A stretch of 64,000 nucleotides of DNA from Conchocele bisecta (taxonomy: Eukaryota; Mollusca; Bivalvia; Lucinida; Thyasiridae), in contig CM055273.1 of assembly GCA_029237695.1 (NCBI GenBank), positions 59,385,968 to 59,449,967 of the forward strand, written 5' to 3'. A model generated the notes under the pieces. That model worked only from the letters and a program-made list of their open reading frames with translations, made no database searches and was not told the DNA's origin. This document shows, piece after piece, positions 48,800 to 58,627 of the stretch; position 1 is the first letter of the stretch, and every line of letters begins with the position of its first letter. The translations under genes were made by a program, and so were the position numbers.

Positions 48800-49130
48800 C
48801 GATGTTAATTTTGGGGCAATCTTACGACTGATGATCTGAACCAACTTTAAGTAAGAAAGATGGCACATTTTGCTAAATAGTTGACATGCGTTGAGAAAGC
48901 AAGAACCGACGATTGTTCTGTGAACAGTCTATACCCGTAGCTGCTATTTTAAGAAAACTATCCTAAAAAGACTGCCATTCTTGTCCGATAATCTAGAGGA
49001 TCCCTAGCTGTAGTGGGGACTGAACGTCCATTATTTTGTTTGCACCACTACAGTGGAACATCAGAGTAATGCATATGTGAAATATCAAGAATTTCCGTGA
49101 AAAGAAACAAAAATTATAGTTTATTTATTA
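48800..49130. other. Spacer, no feature seen
   Basis: Nothing beyond a possible remnant of a CAGTTATCC-type end near 48,980. Confidence 0.4.
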
Positions 49131-50227
49131 TGTACCCCGAAAAAAAAATCAGGGTATATAAATTGTCCGTCCGTCCGCGCAGTCTCATTTGGGTCTGCAC
49201 TGTTCGCCATTTAATGAAACACACGTCGTGCTTCTGACAAGCAATACAGACCGTTATTCGGCTAAACGAGAGTTACAAAATATACTAGAAATGCAACCTA
49301 TGCTCAATAAATGTAAATCCATCAATTGAAATTTCCCGACGATCCTGCATTAGCACTTACGAACATTTTAGTCGTACGAATTTTAATTGATACGGGCCCC
49401 TGGTAAATATGTTATAGGAAATGGAAAGCGTGAGCCGTGACTTACAGAAAGTATTCAAGAAAGGACATGGCTATGTTGTGAAAATACACCATCAACACAT
49501 ATTATTATTGCTACATGTAACAAAATTGACTTACCGGTCTTCCGTCTTCACTTCAACTGACTGAGCTGTGACTATGTCTGTACCGTGTTGGTCACGTGGC
49601 CAGGTAATCCCCATTCAAATGTCAGGTGAACACATATCACTGGTGTGGTCAGCGACAGTGAACAATACAATAGCACCAATGACATTTGTGACTGGGCACA
49701 TTTTGTGTTTTACTGGGAAAATGAAATGTAGGATTTTGCAGCAACTCTCATTCAACTTATTCACATAGTTTGATCAGGGTTTACACCATTTACCATTGTA
49801 TCAACCCAACATACTTCTAACAAACAATGCATCCTTTCCAGTCTGCGGGAGGAGTGTGATATCAGATCAGGAGCTAGACTGGTCAACAGTGGCATAGACC
49901 CAATTCCTCTAGACAGTCACATTTTACTCTATGTCATAATCCGAAATATAGGCCATTGTATTGGAGAAGCCATAGAATGCATTGTCATTGAGAAATTTAG
50001 CATATACAACTTGGGACCAGTGTAGCCATTCACACTGCCTGATGATCTAGGTCTACACTATTTGTCATTCATTCAAAGAATCACATATTCTTGTAAGAGT
50101 ACACTGTCATTCTGTTCATGAATATGTGCCATCTGATTTGGATCTACACGATGTGCAGTTCGTTTGATGGGTGACAGATTCATGTAAGGGTTTACACTGT
50201 TATTATGTTTATGATTATATGCAGTCA

Positions 50228-50525
50228 GTAGCCTATTTCACCAACATTGCAAAGTATACTTTTCCAGCAAAGTATACTTTGAGGGAGAAATCATTTATTG
50301 TTCCCAAAATGCATTATTTCATATAGAACTAACGACAGCATATATTTGATGATTAAAACAATTATTATACTGGATTTATTACATTATCACAGCCAAAATG
50401 GCTGTGATAATGTAATCAATTCTGTATAATAAAAATAAATAAATTTATCTTTAAATTGAAAATTTCTCCCTCAAAGCATAATTTGCTAGATAATTATACT
50501 TTGCAATGTTGGTGAAATCGGCTAC
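50228..50525. mobile_element. Palindromic MITE, copy 1 (298 bp)
   Basis: Terminal inverted repeats GTAGCCTATTTCACCAACAT and ATGTTGGTGAAATCGGCTAC, extended by GCAAAGTATA/TATACTTTGC. A perfect internal hairpin at 50,378-50,416 has 18-bp stems (ATTACATTATCACAGCCA) around AAA. GAGGGAGAAAT and its inverse TTTCTCCCTC occur symmetrically. No open frame of interest. Confidence 0.78.
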
Positions 50526-50710
50526 TGGTCAAGGTCTACACTGTGTACCAGTAAGTCCATAAATGTATGACACTTGCATCAGGGTTTACTCTGTTTTACT
50601 TGCCACAGAAAATTAAATTAATTATGAGACTCTCATAATTTTCAAATTTTGGCCGATTAAATATAGTGGGTGAGAGGTATTTATTTTGTATTACCAGGTA
50701 TGAATGACAT

Positions 50711-50940
50711 GAGGGAGAAATGTTAAATTTAAGGATAAATTTATTAATTTTGATTATACTGAATTTATTACATTTAATGTAATAAATTCAGTCTTATAAT
50801 TATGCATGCCTTTAATCATCAAATATATACAGTCGTTAGTTATATATGAAATAATCCAATTCGTGAAAAATGAATGATTACTCCCTCAAGGTACACTTTG
50901 CTAGATAAGTTTGCTTAGCAATTTTGGTGAAATTGGCTAC
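50711..50940. mobile_element. Palindromic MITE, copy 2 (left end truncated)
   Basis: Related to 50,228-50,525. It has GAGGGAGAAATGTTAAATTT at the left, a central palindrome GAATTTATTACATTTAATGT continuing to 50,789, CTCCCTCAAGGTACACTTTG and a right end TTTTGGTGAAATTGGCTAC. The outermost left repeat is missing. Confidence 0.7.
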
Positions 50941-51032
50941 AGGACAATATGCACCTTATTGTGAACGCTGAATGGCGAGCCCTCCGTACACTGATCGGGT
51001 TGAGCAGCTGTGTGCACTGACCTGTGTCTACA

Positions 51033-51250
51033 CAGTGGAACCTCTATAAACCCAACACCAATAAGACACCTGTGGTCTTATTTTAGACGAGTGTCTTGGT
51101 CATTGATCTCAGGTGATAATATCTGTTCGGGATCTCATAGCACACATATATGACTCAGAATGATCACATGCCTGATTTACAGTGACACCTCTCTACACCG
51201 GACACCCTGGCGACTCTCCCAGGGTGTCCGGATTAGTGAGGTTCCACTGT
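51033..51250. mobile_element. Pogo/Tigger-like MITE, copy B (218 bp)
   Basis: Left end CAGTGGAACCTCTATAAACC, right end GGATTAGTGAGGTTCCACTG. A second left-type end (CAGTGACACCTCTCTACACC) at 51,180 makes a tighter hairpin with the right end around CACCCTGGCGACTCTCCCAG. The interior (GTGTCTTGGTCATTGATCTC) matches copy C at 53,287. CAGT-GAACCTC ends are characteristic of pogo/Tigger-type elements in many animals. Confidence 0.72.
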
Positions 51251-51523
51251 AATTCGCAATTATGGTTATTTTCGGCGTAATATCCCCAGATGCAGCCACA
51301 TACACTCATCAATGTACAATTTAGGCGACTGAGTCTTTGTGTTTGTATTTATGGCTGTGACTGGAGAAATGGGGCCTATAGGTTTGGCGATTATACATCA
51401 AGACCAGCCTGTGCATCCACACAGTCTGATCAGGATCTGCACTATTCGTAAGTCCATCAATGCAACCATCGTCATGCTTCTAACAATCCATGTAGGTCGG
51501 TAATATACTACACGAGTGCAAGT

Positions 51524-51759
51524 GATTCTGGTGTGGCGAGGACCTGGCACCAGATCAGGATTATTCTGATTTCAGGGGTAAATATATAGTTTTTTATTTT
51601 AAATATTCAGTTCTGATTTTGGGATTTTCCACCCATTTGTACATGTACTTGAACATGTACATGCATTTGTACAGGTAATATATGTGATTTAGTAATAAAC
51701 CCATTGACCTTAAATGACCTTAGCTGTTGATAGGCCGTTAAACCCCAACAAACAAACAC
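51524..51759 (+). mobile_element. SINE-like dispersed repeat, copy 1
   Basis: Shares with 56,359-56,570 (opposite strand) the words GACCTGGCACCAG, CAGTTCTGATTTTGGGATTT and AGCTGTTGATAGGCCGTTAA, ending in CCCCAACAAACAAACAC. The AAAC-repeat end is taken as the 3' tail, giving plus orientation. A stretch of about 60 bp around 51,640-51,700 is not shared. Confidence 0.68.
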
Positions 51760-51887
51760 ATTACATGAGTGTGTTATTTGATCAGAAGCTACTGGTCACA
51801 AATCAGAATATGCTGATGTGCAGGCCAATCAAAGGTCACATGTTTTCTGCATCAATTCGATACATCATGTACATGTGATATTTACAC

Positions 51888-52128
51888 CTTATATAAATTC
51901 ATAATGCAAACGTCCATTCGACGTATTGCGTTTACATCCCAATACAATACATTAGACACAGGTGACGTGGCGCGATGTCGTTGCTTAGTTAATGTTTGCA
52001 ATGTCGATGTTCCTGGAATTGCGACAAAATTACGTAAAACAAGATTATTGTTAAAATTAACACCTTATTTGGTTACTTACATTTTTGAAACTACATGTAT
52101 CAGAAAGTGTAAATATAAGTAATACAAC
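51888..52128. repeat. Dispersed repeat R, copy 1 (paired with 63,692-63,960)
   Basis: TTATATAAATTCATAATGCA, GACGTATTGCGTTTACATCC, CAATACAATACATTAGAC, AATTGCGACAAAAT, TTATTTGGTTA and GTAAATATAAGTAATAC occur in the same order and orientation at the right end of the window. The distal copy is about 30 bp longer. The open frame at 51,904-52,122 is not kept in the other copy. Confidence 0.75.
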
Positions 52129-52148
52129 CATGGGCTGTTGCGCTAACT

Positions 52149-52370
52149 GCGGACTCCACGCACTTTAAACATACCAAATGTATTGTAAAGCGGACTTAAC
52201 GTACTTTAAACATACCAAATGGATTGTAAAGCGGACACCACGCACTTTAAACATACCAAATGTATTGTAAAGCGGACTCCACGTACTTTAAACATACCAA
52301 ATGGATTGTAAAGCGGACACCACGCACTTTAAACATACCAAATGTAATGTCATCCCAGTAAACGCAACAG
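52149..52370. repeat. 41-bp tandem repeat, 5 copies
   Basis: GCGGACTCCACGCACTTTAA plus ACATACCAAATG(T/G)(A/G)TTGTAAA-type units at 52,149, 52,190 and on. Odd copies have CGCAC...ATGTATTG and even copies CGTAC...ATGGATTG, so this is a dimeric A-B-A-B-A array. Confidence 0.88.
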
Positions 52371-52530
52371 CCCATGCTTTTCTTCCTTAATTACAATTCC
52401 ATAACGACTGGAAACACCAGTAGTTAACGTTTTCCACGTGTGCACAGTTGATTGTTGTGGCTGCATGTTTCTGCCATCTACATAATGTTTTAATACGCTT
52501 TATAGGTAGTCTTTATTACACAATTATTAT

Positions 52531-53214
52531 CGCGTCAAGGCGACTTACTATCTGATCAAGACGAGTTCAATAGCTAACTAAGCTATAACAAATATCAAAA
52601 CGTTATACTGTGCACTAGAAACATCAATGCTTAATTTAAGTTCCACAGTTTTCCCTTATCAAGTTAAGACCGTCATGCAACTTAATGCATTAACATACGG
52701 AAGCATCCTGGTGTCAATGCTATAATATATTTATCTAAGTCCTAATTAAGAGATACTAGGAGATACTAAGTCCTAATTAGGAGATACTAAGTCCTAATTA
52801 GGAGATAATGGAGTAGTATCTCATAATTAGGGCTTACTATCTTCTAATTAGGACTTAGTATCTCCTAAGAAGGACTTAGTAATTAGGACTTACTATCTCC
52901 TAATTAGAACTTACTATATGTGTCAATGATAAAACATGTTTTATCTCAATTAGGAGATACTAACTCATAATTACGAGATATTATAACTCCTAATTATGAT
53001 ATACTAAGTCCTAATTAGGAGATATTATATCCTAATTAGGAGTTAGTATCTCCTAATTAGGACTTATTATTAGGAATTAGGAGAGTATCTAGGAGATACA
53101 TATATTCTAGCATTGGTACCAGGACGCTTCCATATTAACATAAGTTATTAAGTCGTATTGACGTGTTAAGTAACGCGACAAGGCGACGTATTAAATGATC
53201 AAGACGAGATCAAA
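52531..53214. repeat. 40-bp direct repeats flanking the fold-back element
   Basis: CGCGTCAAGGCGACTTACTA plus TCTGATCAAGACGAGTTCAA (52,531-52,570) recurs with six mismatches at 53,174-53,213. The repeats lie just outside the inverted arms of the element between them. Confidence 0.7.
52661..53170. mobile_element. Fold-back element with palindromic CTAATTAG core
   Basis: Inverted arms of about 75 bp: left (52,661-52,736) with ACGGAAGCATCCTGGTGTCA and TGCTATAATATATTTATCT, right (about 53,091-53,170) with AGCATTGGTACCAGGACGCT and TCCATATTAACAT. Between them, about 350 bp is made of the 21-bp motif TACTAAGTCCTAATTAGGAGA and variants in both orientations, each centred on the self-complementary CTAATTAG. 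ATAAAACATGTTTTAT lies near the middle. Nearly the entire element could fold on itself. No coding potential. Confidence 0.72.
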
Positions 53215-53286
53215 ATAATGATATAATCGGTGTCACCAGTTGGAAATGAAGGAGTTGCTGTGAACTAACGATCAAACCGATACTAA

Positions 53287-53502
53287 CAGTGGAACCTCTC
53301 TAAGCCGGACAACAAGAAACATTTGTGATCATAAGTTTGATGGGTGTCTTGGTCATTTATCTCAGGTGATAATGCTTGTTCGTGATTGCATAGCACACAA
53401 CTACGGCTCAGACTAATCGAATGCTTGATGTACAGTGAAACATTGCTAAATCGTACACCATGGGGACCTCCCAGAGTGTCCGGTTTAGCGAGGTTTAACT
53501 GT
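53287..53502. mobile_element. Pogo/Tigger-like MITE, copy C (216 bp)
   Basis: Left end CAGTGGAACCTCTCTAAGCC, right end CGGTTTAGCGAGGTTTAACT. The interior is shared with copy B (GTGTCTTGGTCATTTATCTC, AGGTGATAAT, TTGCATAGCACACA). An internal second left-type end, ACAGTGAAACATTGCTAAAT, at about 53,432 repeats the nested layout of copy B. Further broken ends lie near 53,588 and 53,725. Confidence 0.72.
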
Positions 53503-53950
53503 ACACGGTATTGTAAGGAAAGCTCTCTTGCAACTGGCATGCTCGTAATTGCCAATTATGAACAAAATCTAAGTGTGCAATGGTACAGTCCGGTTTAGAG
53601 AGGTACCAATGTCAAACAGGCATATGACTACTTCAAGACACGCGTAGGTGCTTTGCGATCATGAACCCTCGGACAGAAATGGCAACTAAGTATATAAAAA
53701 CAGTACAACTTACTTGTATCTCCGTCCGGTTTACAGGGGTCCGACTGTATATGCACTTAATAATTCATAAATATGGAAGAGAACAAACACTAACACACTG
53801 TATTGTAATATTTCTATATTAATTAATTGTTCATCTTATTATGTCATGTTCCTGATTAAATCAAACAAGTTTAACACATATGATATTAAATATACGCAAA
53901 TGTTACATTATAATTTTATTTGTCATACCACTGATAAATTTTCTCGCGTT

Positions 53951-53995
53951 TTGAGGGCGGGGCGGGGCGGGGCGGGTAGGTAGGTAGGTAGGGGA
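53951..53995. repeat. (GGGGC)n and (GTAG)n microsatellite
   Basis: GGGCGGGGCGGGGCGGGGCG followed by GGTAGGTAGGTAGGTAGGGG. Confidence 0.9.
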
Positions 53996-53999
53996 ACAA

Positions 54000-55495
54000 A
54001 ATAACACATTTATTGGACTTTGGCCACTGGTAGTTTCCCTGAAAGAATAAATGACATTTCTTGAGGAGTTTTTGCGCAGACAATACATCCCAAGGATGGC
54101 AACATACACGGAAGTGGAGGTAGGAAAACAGGCATCCAGCAAAGAGACACATACTATATTCTGACCGACGGGCGTAGCGGACATACGGAACACATTTTCG
54201 TGAATCTTGGAAATATTGGCCCAAAAGTTCATCAATTGACTAGCCAGCTGCAAATATCACTAATATCGGAAAACAAATCTCTGGGAACATGTAATGTATA
54301 ATGCATACTAGTTCAATCATTGCAGTAATACAGTGAAGCCTGACTAAACCGGACACCCAAAAACCTCGCATCACCACTTTGGGCTCCAGAGAAACCCCAG
54401 ATAAGCAAACAGCATACACATTGGACAGTGTGTACAGCCGAGATAGTACATCAGACAGACTGTGTAGTTTGGCAATCTGACGGCAGTTAAACCGGGTATG
54501 CATGCATTTATTCTCACATTGTATCAGTAAACCTTTCTTGCCTGCATAATTGTTAATAAAACAAATTAACACTCGTTGAACTTAACAATGGCATAATTAT
54601 GCCTGTTCATATAAATAGCATAATTTCAGCAACTCGACAGCAACAAGAGTTAATGTATAAGTAATGCATTTAATCTGACTATACACGTATATGTTATAAT
54701 ATAATTATTGACCACAAGGGAACAGTTAACCAAATAAGTAAATATACTAGGACCGTGTTACAAAAATAAAATAGAAATTGAATTCTTATAAAAAAAAAAT
54801 AAAAAAATTATTAAGTGGAAAATTGTTATGTCAATTAGAATGTCAATTATAAACGTTGAGACAATTCAGCATTTATATCAAAGTTCTATCGATGTATACG
54901 AGACACACTGGGTAATAAGATGTCGCATATTTGTGCACGGAAAAGCGATTAAATAATAAAACAATATATGTGCAATATGGGACAAGGAAAATTACCTAAC
55001 TGGCGATGGGCTATAATTTATATAAATACAAGAAAACGGACACGCTCTAACGGCAATATAATATGCAATCACTGGTCCCCTGTAACAGTCATGATAATTA
55101 TTGAATTACTACTAATTCTCATGATGGTGGTTGCACATGTATATTCGATGCATGTCAGCAGTGTCTAACAGAACAATATATATATATATATATATTTGAA
55201 GTCGTACACCTATAATTATCGTTAATTTATCATATCATTTGGTTAAAACTTCTAGTAGACCCGTGTCTTGACTAAAATACTGGATACTTGAGTATTGATA
55301 CCTACACAATGCTCAATTTACAATCAATCCTGAGTATGTATGGTTACAACTGTTCAATTGAATACATTCCAGGCACAACAAACCCTCGCGCAGTGAAAGT
55401 TGTCAGCAGTTGTATGCACCTCGCCAGAAGCTGGATGCATAAATTGAGCGTGACTCGTTTCATAAATCTAATATCAAATTGAAACTCGTTTATTA
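54000..55495. other. Spacer with a pogo-like end and (TA)n tract
   Basis: A lone CAGTGAAGCCTGACTAAACC, as in the pogo-like MITEs, lies at about 54,331, and a (TA)n tract at 55,174-55,195. The longest minus-strand frames (53,903-54,572) match nothing I recognise and have no repeat-independent support. No gene is called. Confidence 0.5.
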
Positions 55496-56358
55496 TTTTC
55501 ATTTTTAACAACCCCCATGGCGGCCATCTTAGAGTTAAAAATGGCCGCCCTGAAATCATATATAATATATTGTAATATTCATATCTACATTATAATGCAG
55601 ACATAATGCTGTTGTTGTTTTCGGCTATGCCATCTATATACTTCAAATAATAAAACTGTGGTTGGTTCCACTTGTTCTGATAACTGGTATGGCGGACATT
55701 ATGGTTTTAAAATGGCCTCTATGTAAATAATATATCTTGTGTCTTCACTACGTACTGTCTTTAGTAAAGTGTATTTATAGTTAGGTTGTGTTGACTGTTC
55801 TGCTACGTTCTTGGAACAAACGTTCTTTGTATCATCAAAGAAAACATGAGTTGTTTCTATTGTATACTAATTTTCAATATGGCTGCCGTGAAAATCATAT
55901 AATTCTGATATAGCCATGCACAAATCATTTGAACTGATTTTTTTCCAGACTATAATCATTATTGAAAGTAAATTATATATGACTAAAGTCAATTTCAAGT
56001 CACTGTTTATGAAAAACATGTTACATTTCAAAATGGCCACTATGTGTGTGTATTATTTTCTTAATTATGGATACAGTGCTTTCAATCAGTTCTATCACCA
56101 TCTACATTATAGGCCATGGGCGAACCGGCATAAAATAGGGTTTTTAGTACCATCTAAGCGCACCAAAGATTTTTGTTACCAATGTGACTAAACATATATA
56201 CTCTATATATTCCCACACAATAGACCTCCAGAAGTAGTACCTTAAGCCTAGTAATTTGCATAAACAATATGACCGCCAATGAAAAAAGTACTTTATTACA
56301 TGTAGAGGCATATCGTATTGTGGAAGCAGTTTAAAAGCATAAATACAAATAAACTTAA

Positions 56359-56570
56359 GTTGTTTGTTTGTTTATTGGTGTTTAACGGCCTATCAACAGC
56401 TAAGGTCATGTAAGGCCGGGCAAACGGGTTCGATCCCGTTTTAACCTGCTGTATTGGGGGGAAAATCCCAAAATCAGAACGGAATATTTACATCGAGAAA
56501 AAATATATTCAGCCCTGAAATTAGAATAACCTGACCTGGTGCCAGGTCCATACCACACCAGTCACTTGGC
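56359..56570 (-). mobile_element. SINE-like dispersed repeat, copy 2
   Basis: The opposite-strand counterpart of 51,524-51,759, starting with the tail TTGTTTGTTTGTTTATTGG and ending at CCACACCAGTCACTTGGCC. It contains AACGGGTTCGATCCCGTT (about 56,424-56,441), a perfect T-arm-like hairpin absent from the other copy. Confidence 0.68.
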
Positions 56571-56574
56571 CCCT

Positions 56575-56740
56575 TCCCCTAAAGTAGGATTACGAATAAT
56601 CGTAATACTCACATAAGGGGTATAACCAGATTCAACTGTCACATACAAAATGCCAAACCAGGTCTCCAGTCGGAATTCCGATCGTTAAATTACCCATCGC
56701 GTGCTCCCACCTACCACCCACAATAAACTTAAGGCATTTA
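56575..56740 (-). repeat. Dispersed repeat family, copy 2 (paired with 47,585)
   Basis: AAGTAGGATTACGAATAATC, AACTGTCACATACAAAATGC, ACCAGGTCTCCAGT and ATCGTTAAATTACCCATCGC. It directly abuts the SINE-like repeat and lacks the (GGAC)n extension of copy 1. Confidence 0.65.
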
Positions 56741-57121
56741 ATATTTCATAGACGACTAAATGTTTATAAATCCATTTTATTAGGAATATGATGTACAGAA
56801 ACCAACGTGGCCGCCATTTTACACATATGCTATGATTTCTTTTAAGAAACAGGCACGCACGAGCAATTAAGTGTTGACACCACACAAATATATAAAATTA
56901 ACATAGTCCCAAGGTGTTTAGCATATTAGTATTAATAATAATACGCAACAAAAACATAACATTTGTGGTATAAAGGTGTTATATTGCAAATACAATATGG
57001 CCGCATCAGTATCATAAAGTGATATGAAGCAATGTGATATCATGTTCTTAATCAAGGAAATGCAATATTGTTTGCAAACAGTGTAGAGCATTGTAGTCAT
57101 AATGCAATAACATCATCATTC

Positions 57122-58627
57122 TTATGGCATATAATCCTCAAGATATTTTGGACGTTCGCGGGTTCGCTGAGGTCTAGCATGTGCACCATTTTGTTGATAT
57201 ATGTTCACTGGTAATGGTAATTGTACATGTTCATGTGTGACGTCTAACGGCAGTTCCCGTTCGATGGGTTCCATGGTTCCAATTAAAACCGGTTGAGGAC
57301 CATCTTCTCTGTTGGTAGGTTGTTCATCAGCGGGGTGTATTAAAATTGGTGGTATATCAGCCGGCACTGGTGGAGTGACTGACTCGTCGAGGAAGCCGAA
57401 TTCATCTTCATCGCAACTATCATTCAGATCGATTGTTTTTGGTCGATCGGACGTCGCCTGACTCGCTACTTGGTAACATTCGGAGAGTTTTACCTTGTAT
57501 GACGACGCTCGTAATTGATTACCAGAACATTTCTTCACACAACACCACTCGCCGTTTATAGAATACAAACAAATGTATCTGCTACGAGCCTGATTCTTAC
57601 TCCTGTCAGAGTACAGATAGACGAGATCTCCAACTTCAACGGTAGGCGATTGACGGGCTGCCTTCTGACTTTTTGATTTCTCACTGTAACTGTGATTTTT
57701 GGCGCGAGAATCGTGCTGTGAGATAATCACGTCTCTGTCAGAAATGGGAAGCTGCTCATGCGTAAACTGACTTCTTTGAGTCCACATTTCACGCGCGGAT
57801 AGGCCATATTGTCTGATTCGAGAATTCAACCTGGCCGTGGCAATTGCGAGACCCAACTGCGAGACAGGGCCACCTCCAGGCTCTTGACATAGAAGCTCGT
57901 CTTCCAACTCGAATATTGCTTTTTCAGCTACTGGGTTTTTATTTACATTTTTCACCCTTCCTATCTCAATAGAAATACATAGTCGTTTTAGAGTGTCATC
58001 GTCTTTTAACGCGACAAATCCAGGAGCGGGATCGACTCTGACAACAGCGTTTGGTCCATCCATCGGGTGTAAATCTACCAATGACTGTGTTAATCCATCG
58101 CGTAGGGTATCTCGCTTCTCATCATTAATGATAGACGCGGTTGTGAACGAGGTAACCGTTTCTCTGACAACGAGGATTAACTGGCGATTTCGTTTGATAA
58201 CGTCAGCAGCGAAGGACATACCGATCGTCTCTGGTGGGTCTTCCGACGATTGCTTGACCAGACTATCGGGGAACCGTTTCAACGATGCACACAGATGGCA
58301 TGAGTCACATACTCTATCAACTGACTTCATCAAGTCTACAGCATAGAAGTGACGCTTTAACACAAGGTGTAGTTGGTGTTTGGATGGATGGTCAAGCTTG
58401 ATGTGCAATGCCGTTACGAGACCGTCTAGGACATTTCGGGGGACGATAATTAATTCAGTCGAAGGCGAAAGTGGATCACAGCGACGAACTATCATCAAGC
58501 CGTCCTTAGCAATTGATGCTACATGTAAGTACATTTGTACCTCTTTACATCTTTGATGTTTGTTAATTTTTTGGATGGTCGTGTACCTTGTTTCAAATGA
58601 GCGTTTGCGCGACGTAAATCTGGACAC
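57122..58627 (-). CDS. Retrotransposon integrase (Ty3/Gypsy-like)
   Basis: Inserts element cDNA into chromosomal DNA in the nucleus. The 501-residue frame has an N-terminal zinc-binding HHCC region (H80, H84, then cysteines at 107, 110 and 113 in CDSCHLC). A catalytic core follows with D142, D199 and E235; the second Asp and the Glu are exactly 35 residues apart, the canonical D,D(35)E spacing, and the Glu lies in NPVAEKAI. After the core, GDLVYLY (about 333) begins a C-terminal domain of the type seen in Gypsy integrases, followed by an acidic, proline-rich tail ending in [15 protein letters not shown]. The first about 34 residues overlap the end of the RT frame by 109 nt in the -1 frame and are probably not native integrase. 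All catalytic residues are present. Function is uncertain because of the upstream breaks. Confidence 0.88.
   Translation of the reverse strand: MSRFTSRKRSFETRYTTIQKINKHQRCKEVQMYLHVASIAKDGLMIVRRCDPLSPSTELIIVPRNVLDGLVTALHIKLDHPSKHQLHLVLKRHFYAVDLMKSVDRVCDSCHLCASLKRFPDSLVKQSSEDPPETIGMSFAADVIKRNRQLILVVRETVTSFTTASIINDEKRDTLRDGLTQSLVDLHPMDGPNAVVRVDPAPGFVALKDDDTLKRLCISIEIGRVKNVNKNPVAEKAIFELEDELLCQEPGGGPVSQLGLAIATARLNSRIRQYGLSAREMWTQRSQFTHEQLPISDRDVIISQHDSRAKNHSYSEKSKSQKAARQSPTVEVGDLVYLYSDRSKNQARSRYICLYSINGEWCCVKKCSGNQLRASSYKVKLSECYQVASQATSDRPKTIDLNDSCDEDEFGFLDESVTPPVPADIPPILIHPADEQPTNREDGPQPVLIGTMEPIERELPLDVTHEHVQLPLPVNIYQQNGAHARPQRTRERPKYLEDYMP

Larger units (their letters stand above)
49140..51470. 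repeat. Fossil satellite II monomers
   Basis: Degenerate copies of the satellite II core occur in one orientation: TTGGGTCTGCACTGTTCG (about 49,188), TTGATCAGGGTTTACACC (49,770), GATCAGGAGCTAGACTGG (49,865), GATCTAGGTCTACACTA (50,043), GATTTGGATCTACACG (50,136), AAGGGTTTACACTG (50,188), GGTCAAGGTCTACACTG (50,527), CATCAGGGTTTACTCTG (50,577) and TGATCAGGATCTGCACTATT (51,429). The pieces near 49,188 and 51,429 also share TGCTTCTRACAA farther along. MITEs have inserted between them. No genes are seen. Confidence 0.6.
55495..57080. repeat. AT-rich region with recurring AAATGGCCGCC-type boxes
   Basis: Boxes: CATGGCGGCCATCTTAG (55,515), AAAAATGGCCGCCCTG (55,536), TATGGCGGACATTATGG (55,688) with AAAATGGCCTC (55,709), AATATGGCTGCCGTG (55,876), AAAATGGCCACTATG (56,030), ATGACCGCCAATG (56,270), GTGGCCGCCATTTTAC (56,808) and AATATGGCCGCATCAG (56,994). 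In the left half spacing is about 150-190 bp, with GAAATCATATA or AAAATCATATAA after some boxes, suggesting a decayed tandem repeat. Two younger repeats interrupt it. No gene is seen. Confidence 0.5.

Noticed and set aside
53903..54572. Overlapping minus-strand frames of 102-116 residues
   Set aside because: No recognisable domain, partly built on the GGGGC microsatellite, no splice or codon signal supporting a gene.
56424..56441. tRNA gene suggested by a perfect T-arm-like hairpin
   Set aside because: No A box, acceptor stem or anticodon arm in register; the other copy of the repeat lacks it.
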